A DNA stretch of 64,000 nucleotides from Arctopsyche grandis (Eukaryota; Arthropoda; Insecta; Trichoptera; Hydropsychidae). Location: the NCBI RefSeq assembly GCF_051622035.1, contig NC_135365.1:15418001-15482000 (forward strand). The letters run 5' to 3'. The translations under genes were made by a program, and so were the position numbers. A model generated the notes under the pieces. That model made no database searches. It saw only the letters and a program-made list of their open reading frames with translations, and had not been told where the DNA came from. This document shows positions 37,274 to 50,699 of this stretch, piece by piece. How positions within the stretch are numbered: position 1 is the stretch's first letter; every line of letters starts with the position of its first letter.

Positions 37274-37720
37274 ATTATTTATTTTATTTTATTAATTACA
37301 TACCAGGAAGGCATTACAGGCAGCCCCAATGCGCCTTCCTGGCCAATTACAAATATTGCAGCATTTTTTATTCATTATATGTCACTGAATTACGAGACAC
37401 TGAAAAACTCGCAAATCATTGAGACATCTATCAAATTGTCCACAAACTTATTTAATGCACATTAATCAATCACAAATTATAGGTGACATATTGTATATAG
37501 GAAGGATTTTAGCCAATTTTTACCGGGAACCGTTTCAACAATGAAATCAGAGAAAATTTGCAAACTCTGATAGGAAACGATCAACCTGGAATCACAAATC
37601 CAGGTCTGACCAACAGCATACTCTGAAAAATTCATTTTCACTCGAGGCCCGACCCTGGGATCGAACCCGGCACCTCACGACGCTAAGCAGAAGCTTAACG
37701 ACCGAGCTATGCTGCTGGCT
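37274..37720 (-). repeat. Full-length tRNA-derived SINE
   Basis: The best copy of the family, about 447 bp. On the minus strand it has an A box (TAGCTCGGTCG), a B box (GGTTCGATCCC), and a central body (ATCGTTTCCTATCAGAG, TGATTTCATTGTTGAAACGG). The 3' hairpin pairs CCAGGAAGGC with GCCTTCCTGG, and the tail is AATAAAATAA-like. AATTAT occurs on both sides and may be the target duplication. Confidence 0.85.
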
Positions 37721-38024
37721 AATTATGTAACAAAATATTTAAATGTTACTTTAAAATGAATATGTTAATGTTTATAATATATTATATTTGTTTTTGGGAA
37801 AAAAATTGATTTAGAGAAACAAGACGAAACGGGACAAATCAACCAATTTTAAATTAAAAAGCAAAGCAATCCCTAGTGTATCATATTTTTATAAAAGTTT
37901 ATTTTAAAATTGCTGCTAATGATTTTATAATTCATTTTCTAAATTTATATTGCTTAAAAATGAATTACATATTTAAATATGTAAATACATCAATGGTCGC
38001 ATATGTAAGTGTTATTTGAAGTCA

Positions 38025-38038
38025 GTATCCATAGCAAC
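38025..38038 (+). promoter_or_regulatory. RFX X-box upstream of TTC21B/IFT139
   Basis: GTATCCATAGCAAC matches the 14-mer X-box (GTNNCC-AT-RGNAAC type) bound by RFX/DAF-19 factors. It lies 49 bases upstream of the start codon of an intraflagellar transport gene. In Drosophila and C. elegans such sites near the start drive ciliary genes in sensory neurons. Confidence 0.88.
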
Positions 38039-38087
38039 GAAATTGAACACATAAATTTTTTGCCATACGTTTCACTCTAATTCTAAG

Positions 38088-41000
38088 ATGGATTTAGATA
38101 CGTTAGAAGCAGAAATTGTATATTACTGTAGAGAAAAATGCTACGGCAAAATGCAAGAAGTTATAAAACGAGGCCTCCTGAGGAATTCGAGCGATTCTGT
38201 TTGTCTTTTTTACAACGGACTTTCCCTTTTACTTAGTGCAAGATATCAAGAGGGAATAAGGGAACTAAGTATCATCCAGTCACATGATGATATTTCACTA
38301 GCTGTCGCCATGTGCTTACTCCATGCACATAAACGGTCACCGTCGATTGACAAAGAAGTGATCCAACAACTGGAATCAAAATTGAAAGAGTACAGAAAAA
38401 GTGCAACTCCAGCTTCTTTGTACTATGCAGCCATATTTTTCTTTTTCACCGAACGATTGGAGAAAGCTTCCGATATTATAACTAAAATTATCAAAATGGA
38501 TCACAGTTTTTTACGTGGTGTCGCTTTGAAAGGTTGGATAGAGCTATACAAAAACCCAAATAATTTATCTCACAAAATTGCGGATTGTTTTGAAACGACT
38601 GTGTCAAAAGATGATTTGGACTCTCAGTTGGGACTAGCTACATTGAAATATCTTCAAAAAGATTATGCTTCAGCCATTGCTATATTGGACTTGCTCATAC
38701 AAAAGCATTCTCAATTGGAAGTCATTATGATTGAAAAGATGAAAAATGAATTAGCACTATTTAATTGGGACCAGGTTGCAGATCTATATGACAATTTACT
38801 TTTGAAAGATGTTGAAAACGTGCATGGAATGAAATATAAAATATTGTATACCATTTCTAAGAAAGGCGATTATATTGAAGCAACTGATTTGCTCGATAAG
38901 TACTATGGATTATTGGAAAAAAAAGAGTCAAAGAACGCTGAAATATTTTATGACACTGCCAAGCTGTTTTCGTGCATTTGCGGTCGATCAAATGCAGTTT
39001 TGAGTCAAACATATCGTTTCGTAAAGTATGCGGCCGAATTGCACCCTTCAAATGTCGAATATCTCACGGAATTGGGGTATCAATGTTTGATGCAAAACAT
39101 GATAAAAGACGCTGTCCATTTCTTTAAATCAGCCACAAAGGTAGACGACAATTCTATCAACGCTTTATGCGGACTAACCTTATGCCAAATGAGTGAAAGT
39201 GGTCCTTCCGAACAAATTGAACAACAGATAGAACTGCTAAACGAATTAATGGGCAGCAATAACAGACATTCAATGCTTCTACTGATGTCAGCCAAACTAG
39301 AATCAAAATATCCTGATAAGGCTGTAACGTTGTTGACTGAAAGTAACAATGTTCACTTTTCAAAATCACACTACCTGCCTTTTGGTATTGAATATTTGAA
39401 GCTACTGAATCCTGACTTTCTTTTGGAATTAGTCGATGAATATTTACAATACACTCCAAAGAAACCTGTGGTCATATTGGATGCGACGCTATTTAATTTT
39501 GAAGAAGTATTACCTGTGACGATAACACAATGTTTTAAATTGCTAGAAACTCTTACAAAATCATGTCCGGGACTAGTTCCTGCTGTATATCGCTTAGCAA
39601 AACTTCAATTTCTGTATGGTAAAGTAAACGAAGCATTAGAAAACGCCCAGAACATTGTCGACAACGTAGATCAAACATTTGCCAACGCTCACTTGTTGTT
39701 GTCTCAGATTTATATTCAAAAAAATCTTTACAACAAAGCCGATCAAAGTTTGGAAGTCTGTTTGAGTTACAATTTTAAAGTTAGAGATAATCCCATGTAT
39801 CATTTGCTTCAAGGTGTCGTTCTGAAGCACAAGAAAAAACTTTCAGAAGCATCAGCTTGTTACACGTCTGCGTTAACTCTAATAAACTCCAAGCGTGCCG
39901 ACCAGAAACGACCCAAAAACAATGTTGATTTTGATTTTAGCCTATCAGATAAAGCTACTTTGTACTTAGAATTGATAACAACCCACTCCACTTTAGGTCA
40001 GTATGCTGATGCAGTACGAATAATGCAGGTTTGTGCATTTTTTTTAGAAAAAATATATATTTATGATAATATTTTATTTATGTATGCATTTTTAAGATTG
40101 GAATTGAAGAGTTTTCATATACTACAGAAGAACCAAGATTAATAATAGCTAATGCTGAGCTTTCTCTCGGTAGAGGAGATATTGACAAGTGTATTGAACT
40201 TTTATCTCAGATCAAACCTGGACAATCTTATTATTTACAAGTAGTATTTTTTAAATTAATATAATATGTTGTAATTCAATTTTTTATTTATATTTTTTAT
40301 ATTCTTAGGCTCATACCAAATTAGCTCATGTATATTTGAAAGAAAAAAATGATCGCGGTATGTTTGCTCTATGCTTTAAAGAGGTTGTAGCTAATCATCC
40401 CGGATCTGATGCTCAAGTAATGCTTGGAGATGCTTATATGTCTATACATGGTATGTTTTATGTAATTATTGAAATAAAATATATATTAAAATAGAATAGA
40501 TTTATTAATTTTGATTTATTTCAGAACCTCGACACGCAGTGGAAGCTTTTCAGAAAGCATTAGAACAAAATCCACATGATTTAAGTTTAATTAAAAAAAT
40601 GGGAGTGGCTTTGGTGAAGATGCACTTGTATGATAAAGCTGTGAAACATTATATAGAAGCTATTGAAGATTTAAATAATCCTGAAATAAAAATGGACTTG
40701 GCAGAATTATATTTTAAGGTGACGATTAACGATTTTTAAATTTGACATTGTGGAATATCATTTATATTATTTTATTAGCTCTTTTTATAATTTATATCAC
40801 AGTTGAAACGTTATGATAATGCTGAAGATGTCCTAAAAGTAGAAATAGAAAATCCAGCAAGTACCAATGCTATGGATTACGCGTCAATGAAATTCCAAAC
40901 GAAAGTTTTAATGATGCTTGCCAAAGTAAAGGAACGAAATCCTAATGAGTCAAATAAGAAAGCAACTTTAATTACATTGAAAGAAGCACGAGAGAATCAG

Positions 41001-43020
41001 ACAAGATTAGTGAAAAGAGCTCAACTTGAATCTCATTGTAAAACTTTATCGTATATTAGTTTTCATTCAAGTATCCAATGACAAGTATCCTAATTGCATA
41101 TATAATTTATTATTAGCTAATTTAGAAGAGGAGAAAAAATTGCTTTCTGAAATATGTGCCTCGCTCGCTACACAATATTCAGTTGGAAAATCAACTGATC
41201 AGGCCATACAAACTTATAAAGAAGCGCTTCAGTATAATCCTCAACATCCACCCATATTATTGGCACTTGCCAATCTGTATATGCAAGTATTGATAATATT
41301 GATTTGCATGCAGTAACATGATAGTATGTACATATGTATTGTAATTATTAACATATTGGACACAATTTTTGCAAGGTAAATGAACCAGAATTATGTCAAC
41401 AGACGTGTGCTGTCTTACTAAATGCCGATCCAGAAAATGAAGCTGCATCTGTTATGATGGCTGAAATAGCATTTAGAAAGGTGCTGTGTGTGTAAAATTT
41501 ATTGTAATAGTATTTTTGTTTTGTCTGCTAATTGATATAATATAATTGATCTCTAGGTTGATTTCGAAACGGCATCTTTTCATTTAAAACAATTATTGAC
41601 AGCCCAACCAATTTATTGGACTGCTTTAGAAAAACTGATTGATGTTCAACGTAGATTGGGTAATTTAGAGGATGTTGCAACTTTCTTAACAAAAGTTCAG
41701 GACGGCGACTACATTGAAGAACCAGGTAATTGCATAATATATGTATGTAATCGGTGTATGAATTAATGTTGAAGACTTCTTCTGTTTTTAATAATTAAGT
41801 GATTTTTAGGTTATTTATATTGTGCAGGATTGCACGCTCGATATAATGGCGATCCAAACGTTGCACTTCGTCATTGGGGTCGAGCTCGACGAGCAGAAGG
41901 ACGTTGGGGACGGAGTGCAGCTCTTGGTGTAATAAAGGTTTGTCTATCACCAGGTGGCGAAGCTTTACCTCCACCTCTCAATGATGATGGATTGTTAGAT
42001 TCAGGCGATGATGCAGAGTATAGGTAGGCTATTGAAAATTGAATATCAGATTACTTGTGTTATTGTAATAATCTAAATTATATGTGTATAATTTCAATAG
42101 AGATACTAGATCGTTTGCATTGGGTATGGCTGAGAGACTTCTCGGAGAGTTGCAAAGTTCTGGGTCGTATGATGCAACAGAATCGCTTGAATTGAAGTTG
42201 CTTAGCATTCGATTAACTATAGCAAGTCGAAAGAAGACAGCAGTTGAATCTGTCTTGAGGGTATTGCTTCAAATGGCTTCTGAAGATGGTGGTGTGGAAG
42301 ATATTGGTATTGCGGTTACGATTGCATCTGCGTAAGAGTAATCAGTATATCTACATATGTACATATATTTGAGATGAATTTTATTTGATTGTTTTTATTG
42401 ATATTTTCAGATATATGGTTCTTAAGCAGACTCAGAGAGCACGGAATCAACTGAAGAGAGTGTCTAGGTTACCATGGACACCGGAAAAAGCTGAATGGTT
42501 AGAAATGTGCTGGGTATTGTTGGCGGAGTGCTTATTGAGTGCAGGAAACACTAGTAGTAACGTCGAGGCTGCTAAGGATTGCTTAGAAAGAGCATTGAAA
42601 CATAACAAATCGTGTACGCAAGCATATGAATGTTATGGTCGGTATATTAGAATTATTCGTAAAATACTGTGAATTTAGATTTTGACTGATTTTGTTGCTA
42701 TTACAATAGGGTATTTATCAGAAAAAGATCAGTCGTATAAAGAAGCAGCTTCGTATTACGAAAATGCATGGAAATATGGTGGTCAAGGAAACGTTTCGAT
42801 TGGATATAAATATGCTTTATGTCTACTCAAAGCTAAAAAGTATACTGGTTTCTAAATTTGTGTTTATTTTTCTCTAAATTAATTGTAATATGTATTTGTT
42901 TTTATTTTTAGGTATGCTGAAGCTATATCTGTTAGCCGTGATGTATTAATAGCTCATCCAGATTGCCCAAAAATAAGAAAAGACGTGATGGAAAAGGCTA
43001 GTAGTCTTTTAAGAATGTAG
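38088..43020 (+). CDS. TTC21B: TTC21B (IFT139), intraflagellar transport complex A subunit
   Basis: Thirteen exons: 38088-40028, 40097-40240, 40309-40450, 40525-40718, 40803-41037, 41117-41286, 41376-41480, 41557-41725, 41828-42023, 42101-42331, 42411-42637, 42710-42839 and 42912-43020. They total 3993 nt (1330 aa, against 1316 in human). The protein is built of tetratricopeptide repeats along its length. The conserved TTC21 N-terminus appears as VYYCREKCYGKMQEVIKRGL. Near residue 900 the family segment ENQTRLVKRAQLE is clear, followed by LATQYSVGKSTDQAIQTYKE. IFT139 is a peripheral subunit of the retrograde ciliary transport particle. In insects cilia are limited to sensory neurons and sperm, so expression is expected to be narrow, which fits the X-box. 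Introns are short, as is usual for a compact housekeeping-like gene here. Confidence 0.97.
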
Positions 43021-43111
43021 CTTCATTACACTATTTTTTTTTTAATATCTTCACTGAATTGTGACGAAGTGTGCTTTTATTATTATGGTACAATTTGTTT
43101 TTTTTTTAATT

Positions 43112-43117
43112 AATAAA
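43112..43117 (+). terminator. Probable poly(A) signal of TTC21B
   Basis: AATAAA 91 bases after the stop codon, in AT-rich DNA preceded by a T-run. Confidence 0.55.
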
Positions 43118-43759
43118 AATAAGAATATATGTTTTTGAAAACTGTAATTATTTCAAAAGATTTAACGTTATTAGAACTTATAATATATTATATTTTATTA
43201 ACAAATATGTATTATAAATAATTTTAAATTGTAAAATATACAATTAAGAATGAAAAATACTTTATAATAATAATAATAATAATTATGTTTGTGTAAAACA
43301 TATTGCATTGTTAGGAACCAAAAATTTATCATAGGATTAATAATTTGTTATTTAACATTTCTCAATAATTAATTTCGACCAATTTAAAATTCAATTTCAA
43401 TTTCTCTAACTATCGTAAATCCAAAATTTCAATATTATTTTTATAGTTAACGATTTTAAAATTTTGCATAGGTAGATTAAGAATATAGGTAGCTTTAAAA
43501 AAATTACATAAGAACATTATTTGTGATTAAAAAGGATTTACAAGTTACAACATCGATATGTATATCAATATTTTGACTTGTGAATAGATTTTTTGATTTC
43601 AAGAACATTTTAACTGTTTCTCAAGTCAATTTATGTTCGTATCAACATATTCACACACACATCCACATTCATCCACACAAGCTTGTACAATCTATTATGC
43701 ATATGTAATTAATATCACAATTGATTCTAAATAAATTTTAATAGCTATGCATATAACTA
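43118..43759. other. Space between the converging TTC21B and aminopeptidase genes
   Basis: AT-rich, no ORF. The two genes end towards each other, so both 3' UTRs must lie here. Confidence 0.6.
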
Positions 43760-46700
43760 TCATCCCATAAATATTGATGATTCTAGTGCTTTTTTATCAT
43801 CGATTAACGTGTGAAGATATTCACCAAAATTTTGTGACATTTCCTTCAGAGATCCGTATTCACCTATAAATACAAATAAAAAAAATAATATTTGTGAATT
43901 CATAAAAGTCAAAATCTACTATCTACATATTATGCTAGTTATTTTAAAAGTGGACTATTTATTTTTGTTTTTAACGTGATTTGAAGGATTGAAAATAGTT
44001 GAAAATTGTATACATTAAATTAAAACAATCTTTCAAACCACTTTTTTGCGATGCTCCACTTTTATACTTATAACTTACCAGACAAATACTTAAATATGTA
44101 CAGTGTTAAACTTTTGATCATCCGTAAACATGTATAGGTTAGTATTTTGAATCATATATACATTATATTTTCTAAAGGTTATTATTAAATGTTTTATCTA
44201 AAAAACATTACATACATAAACATTGAATTATTGTACTATGTGCTTGTAACGAATTATTATAACAGTGAAACTATCAACAGTACATGCATATAAATTAAAT
44301 TTTCAAACCTTTTACTTCACATTAAGTAAGTTGTGCACGCTATGGGTTAGATACTACAAAATTAGACATTACCGTACAGAGTGCTAAATTCGTTAACTGA
44401 AGTCGTTTTTGTTTCGCTGAATTTTACCAGCCATCTTTCTATATCCTCCATTTTAGTTTTGGCCCAGTTAATTCTATGCATCGCTCGTTCTAAATTTTTT
44501 TGTATGGCCATTGAAACTATTGCTAGATCCTCTTTATTGTCTTGAATAAATTTCTTAAACTAAATTCAATTATGTTTTATCATTTTAGTCTATATGCAAT
44601 AGTATTTATGTATATTTAAAACAAAAATTATAATGACCTGAAACAATTCCTGATCTGTTGCTATGTTACCAAATGCTCCGTCTATTATATAAAGAAATAC
44701 TTGCGGCTCAATCTTAGAATATTTGGCATATATGCGATCCCAATTTTCAATAACGAAACTGAAGGCCACTGTTGATGATATATAGCTATCGATTCCACTC
44801 CACACCAAAGCGGTTAAGTCAGTTTCCATTTCAGTCAAAGAATATTCAAACAGGCTAAAATTGTATAAATATATGTATGAACGTATAATCCAATTGTACA
44901 TTATTTGAATACTTGATATTAGCAATGTTAATATCTGATCTTACAAGTATAATTTCCATGTGGTTCTTGTACTTGAAAGTGAAACGATTATTTCATTCCG
45001 CACTTCGGCGTCATTGGAGTTTGTAAATCTTTCAAATAGAAAATCAAATTCTTTTACACCTCCCATTCGTAGAACAGTTGTGTAAACGGTCACTCTATTG
45101 ATACTTGGAATTCTGCAATTTATTTCGCAAATATTAGTCATCATATGCTATGCTGTTGACTCGAATTTACTAATAATTATATTTACGGATTGTTTTGATC
45201 TGGATTAGTCTGGTTGACCCATCGTGTGAAATAATTCTGAGCCCAATCGAGACATTCTTGTTCTTCAACCAAGCATGCCCAATATACCAATTGTTCTCTC
45301 AGCATAGTTTCCTGAGTGGTGTCATTCGACATTGGTTCATAACCGAACGTTTTGAGAGCCGGCATCACTAATCTTGAAATATATTCCTTTCGCGAAAGAT
45401 AAACATCTATATTAGCTGTTTAATATTAAAAAAAATAATTACTAAAATATAAATAATACCTGAAAATAACCATATTTACTGCTTCTTTGCAAACCCATAT
45501 ACAATAACTGCAAATTTGTAAGAGTTGCATACCACGGAATCAATTTTTTTTCAGTGTCTATCATATACTTGGTGAGATCTAATGCTACTGTGTAATTAAG
45601 CTGTCCAGCTTGTGCTAGACTGAAAGCATCGTCTAATAATTGACCTCTTGTCACTGGTGGAAATTCATCTGGTGCATCATACAGACCGTATTCTAGTAAT
45701 TTCCAATTTTTATAATCGTAATTAACTCTGTAGTAGCCTGAAAATGTGTTATTGTTATATGTATATTTCAATTGTTAGTTAAAGGTTTTGTTTATTGCTT
45801 CAATTTATTACCAATTGCTTTGATATTGAAGTAGATCCAAGTGCTGTTCGATCCGTCAGGTAATAATACTATGGTACGGGGAGTTTTTTCTAGCCATGCA
45901 TTTGGAGTCGTATTCCAACTATCTGCTTTTGTATTTCCTACTGCGAAAGAAATTGGAATGTGCCATAATGTATTCGAATCGTCTTTTGGCGGTTGGTATA
46001 AATAGAATCGTTTCTGAAACGCATACATTTTTATTATATTTAAACTGAAATTTGCAGAAAGAGTACACATTTATATAATAATATCACTTGTGTAACGGTT
46101 GCTGTTCCATTTTCGTAATGTCTAGTAACGTCAATGACTGGATAGCCGGCTTGCAATGTCCAAGAATCCATAAAATTGGCGACCGACACTTTTGGTGGTA
46201 GTTTTGTATTTCCTGCCACGGATGAGAATGCTTTCCACAGATCGTTCTGCTTGGCGTTCTTGAATTGCCTGCAAGTTGAGTATACATTGTATCATTGATT
46301 GCAAACTATCATTGATGTATCACATTGGATTTGGCATTCGTACCATTCTTTCATATATTTAACTAAGCCGTCTTGGAACAATTCCGGTGTCAGAATATGG
46401 CTGAGCATTCTCAACAAGCTGGCAGCTGTAAATTTTTACAATTGATCAAAAATAAACAATTATTAATTGTATTTTATAAATTTATACCTTTCATGTAAGA
46501 AATGTCATCAAACAGTTGATTTATTAGCGAATCGTCGTTGACTGGTGCTGATACCGGTCTTGTAGATTGAAGACTATCTAACCCTAAGACATTCATTCTG
46601 TCTAAACCGAACTGATCCAACATACTCCAACTTGGTTCAATCTAAAATATAACTCACATGATATATTTCCTATACTTTATAAGAAATATAAATTATAAAT

Positions 46701-48592
46701 AGTAATTATAGAGTGTTCATACTGCATTTACGCCGATGTATTCCATATAAGTCGCAAATCCTTCGTTGAGCCAAAGATCATTCCACCATTTCATGGTGAC
46801 TAAATTACCAAACCATTGATGTGCCAATTCGTGCGCTATAACTGTGGCTATATTTTTCTTAAGCTTAATAGATGACACATTTGGGTCGAGAAGTAGACTT
46901 GTTTCTCTGAAATTTTATATGAATTTACTCCAAAAACTGTTATGATTAGTGTTTTTAGTTTGATTTGGTTTTAGTGTTATTTTTACTGGAATGTGACAAG
47001 TCCCCAATTCTCCATTGCACCGACAGCAAAATTAGGAATAGCGATCAAATCAAGTTTTGGCAGTGAGTATGGCAGACCAAAGTATTCCTCGTAGAATTTC
47101 AACAGCTTCGGAGCAATCTCTGCGGCGTATTGTGTTTGTGGTAACATTTCTTTTCTAGTCCAAATTTTTATTTGATACTTATTATCCTGATTTGGGAGGG
47201 CATTTGCTGTGATCGATTCAAATTCTGATATTACAAATGCGACCAAATAAGTAGACATTGGCACTGAACGCTCAAAATGGCTCCACATTATATTTTCTTT
47301 TTCACTAAAGACAAAATTTGACATTACTAAATTTATTTATAATTTCCATTTAACAAAAATAAATACCATACTCTGCTTCTTCAGACTGCAGAGGCATATT
47401 TGATAAAGCATTCATAGTTTTGTTCCTAGCAATACTTATTTCAAACTTGGCTTTGAATCCTGGTTCATCAAAACACGGGAATGCTTTCCTAGCAGCCGTG
47501 GGCTCAAAATGAGTGAGTCCCATTACTCTAAAAATACACACGGAAACATAATATATATTAGATAAATAAAATACTTCATGAATATATGTATATGGCTATC
47601 AAATATTACTTGGTTGAGTTGTCGATATCTTTGTAGGCGCTTCTATAAAAACCGTTCAGCGAATTGTCAATTTTTCCCATGAAATTGATTTCTAATGTAT
47701 AACTTGTGTTCGATTTTAGACTAGTATCTAACATAAAGGATAGTCTATCGAGCGATGGATTTTTCTCCATGTGTATAATTTTAATAAAATTGTTCTTCAT
47801 TTGAGTCAAGACTTGTGGTTCATTTCTTATAGACATTTCATCTTTTTGTACGATTCCTGTTGAATTCGGTTTAAGTATTTCTATACTATTGGTGGCTTTT
47901 GGAGTTGTACCGATCAAATTTGAATTTGAAATTTGTGATGTATCATTTATTGTCGTTGCAGAATTATTGAGTGACAGAACACCATTTACAGCTTGAGGCT
48001 TAGGTCCATCGGATTCTGTCGCCCTTCTCACCTTACTCAAGATTGTGTCTATCGAGATAGTTGGAGCAGTTACAATATTTTGTTCTATCAGAGTGGACCC
48101 GTTCAGAATTTCCAAATTTCTACTATGCAGTGTTATGTATTTGACATTCGACAGCTGTGTCGATAGTGTTATGGAAACTTTACCTTCGAAAGTGAAATTT
48201 GTAAAATTAGGTTTTATTTTCAACCTGTAAAAACTAGGTACAACTTGATTTGGCAGACGCATAGACTTTTCATCTATATTTTTAGCTGTTGTTGTTTTGA
48301 CTTCCCACGTTAGTTCATCTGAGGCTGGTGTCTTTACCTAAAAAATAATAATGTTAAAATATTTCTCTACTATGAACGATAGCTTGAAAGTTCGTGTAAT
48401 GAATACCACGCTTCTTCCTGGTGCATAATAATACACCAAAAGTCCGACGGCTGTGACTAGCGCTATCACGGCGAAGACTAATGCAACGGCTACCCATTTA
48501 CGGATGAATATTCCACCGTGTCTTTTATATCTCATAGCACCACCATTCGGTTCGCCAGGAAGAAATTCTTGTCTACTATTAATCGTAAACAT
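43760..48592 (-). CDS. M1-family aminopeptidase N-like type II membrane enzyme
   Basis: Fifteen coding exons, in order: 48592-48407, 48337-47610, 47527-47367, 47326-46987, 46906-46723, 46641-46488, 46425-46344, 46268-46088, 46013-45812, 45737-45460, 45386-45187, 45112-44945, 44854-44638, 44559-44373 and 43863-43760. They total 3372 nt (1123 aa). A short cytosolic tail and one membrane helix at residues about 33-55 are followed by the ectodomain. The substrate motif GAMEN lies near 461. The zinc site HELAH has H497 and H501, with E498 catalytic and E520 as third ligand. The catalytic Tyr is probably in SYMKAAS, where the usual Gly is Ala. A Ser/Thr/Asn-rich insert of about 70 residues interrupts the N-terminal beta domain. 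No C-terminal GPI signal, so it differs from gut GPI-linked APNs. The start codon follows an apparent 5' UTR acceptor (TTTTCAG). The exon 1 donor could also lie one codon earlier (AGC/GTGGTA). Confidence 0.95.
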
Positions 48593-48949
48593 TGTAGAAT
48601 CTGAAAATTTTTTCAAGTTTCACAAAATATCTGCCATAATGTAAGCACTGGTAAAAGTGGCATGTTTCCTCCCATATAAAAAAAACTCCATAAATGTATA
48701 CAATACTTATACAATTATTGGTCACTAATTTTATTTTATTATATAAATCAATTAATCATGCACACTCGCCTAACAGATTGCTCCAAAGCGACGAGTGTGC
48801 TATACAAATTTAAAAAATACATGAAAAATACAAGAAAAAATATATACCCACATAAATAGAAAAAGAAAAAAATATACATATATACATGACATAAAAATTC
48901 TACAAGAAATAAAAGTATAACAGCCAAGTCTGCAGTTAACAGTTAAAAT
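48593..48949. other. Upstream of the aminopeptidase gene
   Basis: AT-rich DNA. The 5' UTR exon of the minus-strand gene should start somewhere here or beyond. No TATA box stands out. Confidence 0.4.
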
Positions 48950-49943
48950 TGTCAACTATTAACTGCTCTATTTGGTCGCAACCTCCGTAACCGAGGAAGC
49001 GGTACAGCAAATGAAGAGAGATATGACAAATGTCAATGGCACCATCCAGTGAGTTTAAAAAACGGATGCCTCGAGGAATGGGAGAAATAAAATATGCCAT
49101 AGTTCTTACTTAAAATATGCCACAGTTCGATGGCGGATCCAGATCAAACTCTCCGGAGCATGAAAGCCAATCTCCGCCAGAATAGACTGACATGAGATAA
49201 AACCTCTAAATATAGAAAACAAGAACTTAATGAGGGCAACATTCCTCCTGTGTTCAAGAGAAGTGTAGCCGACCATACCCATGATAAATCTTAGAGGAAA
49301 TAAATATGCGTAAATCCCATATTGCTCCTTATAAAGAAGCCGGAGAAAGCGTCTTTGAACTAGATTGAGTTTTGGCTGAAGGACTCCAGATCATAGAGGC
49401 GTACTCCATGATACTTCTCACCAGAGCATTATATAGCAGCCTCAGAACAATAGGATTATGGAAATGTCGGGAATTGTGAAAAACAAAGTATGACCTCAAA
49501 GACTTAAGCAGGACTAAATAAGAGAAAGATAGGTCTATAATTCATGATATTGGATTTTTCACCCCCCCCGCATGAATAAGAATAATCCGGATACTTTCCA
49601 TAACGTAGGAAAGGAAGAGGATTTAAGCAAAACATTAAAAATATGCAACAAGGGTTGCACCAGGGCTCGGGAGCAACCTTTCAGAATAAAGTCAGGGATC
49701 ATGTCTTGACCACAAGTACACAAAGCTTTCAATCTGGAAAAACCATATACAATATCAGTGGTATCAATTGAATCGATAGACAAAGAAGAGGAAAAAGAAA
49801 ATACGTGATTGGTAGGGAAAAAATCATTATTAGGTACGCCATTATATCCCTGAACAAACTGTGAGCAAAAATAATCAGCGAAAGCCTCAGATATCTCACC
49901 CTGACCAACAAAATTAATATTTCTATCATCATGCACAGGCCCA
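48950..49943 (-). mobile_element. Jockey-like LINE fragment with internal deletion
   Basis: The minus-strand ORF at 49559-49936 reads as the start of a jockey/I-type reverse transcriptase: ISEAFADYFCSQFVQGYN, then GFSRLKALCTCGQDMIPDF, then LVQPLLHIFNVLLKSSSFP. Downstream at about 49500 NYRPISL is joined to a later piece (LYNALVRSIMEYASMIWSPS), so the central YxDD region is deleted. The remainder is interrupted by stops. It is a defective LINE. Confidence 0.85.
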
Positions 49944-50366
49944 CCCCTTTCATATGTGCGATGTGTGCGTCGAACACGGGCGGCCGAATTCTTAGGGCGG
50001 CCATCAGTCTACGAAAATTAACTTCACTTTCAATTTTTGAGAAATGCAAAACTATACACTTCTACGAAATTTTTGCCTCGTACCACTTACAGCCGCCCTT
50101 GATTCTACGAAGTGCTTCACTACATATTGCCGAAAATGTATTTTTGGAATGCAAACGAGTATTGTCGATATATGTATGTAGTATGCGTTTTGTGTATAAA
50201 TTTCTACGAAAATCAAAACGCCATGAAAGCTACGAAAAGTATTCGTTGCAACAGTTCTCTTTAGTTTTGCTCGCGAGTCGTTGTACGCGAAATTTATAAG
50301 AATATTCATTTATCATTCATTTTTAATCTACATATATTTAAGGTTCAGTGTTTTTGTATATTGTAC
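49944..50366. other. Unassigned, with a GC-rich patch
   Basis: The patch CGAACACGGGCGGCCGAATT at about 49972-49991 is similar to GAACACGGGCAGCCGAACC at 51006-51024, so both belong to one unclassified repeat. No gene seen. Confidence 0.4.
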
Positions 50367-50655
50367 TAGCTGAACCCCGGCATGCGTTGCAATGCCATAA
50401 TAACGAATACAATTCCCGTTCTCGTTCTCGTTCCCGTTCCCGTTCTCGTTCCCGTTCCCGTTTTCATTCTCGTTCCCATTTGTTGGAAAAACGCAAGCAG
50501 CGAACACATTTGAAATTATTGCTTTACAATGACACTCATTCCCGTTTTTCCCGTTTCCGTTCCCGTTTTTTTTCACAGTAATCTTCTCGGACATGCATAC
50601 AACAAATTCTGAAAGTTCCATCGTAATCGGTTCAGTGGTTTAGCAGCCTATTCGA

Positions 50656-50699
<44 letters not shown>

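Noticed and set aside
37640-37720. Possible tRNA gene
   Set aside because: It is the tRNA-like head of a full SINE whose body and tail follow directly.
39157-39459. Minus-strand ORFs within TTC21B
   Set aside because: Shadows of the first large TTC21B exon.
46084-46287. 67-codon minus ORF starting with MYTQLAG
   Set aside because: Wrong frame of an aminopeptidase exon. The correct frame reads [14 protein letters not shown] and joins in phase to both neighbours.
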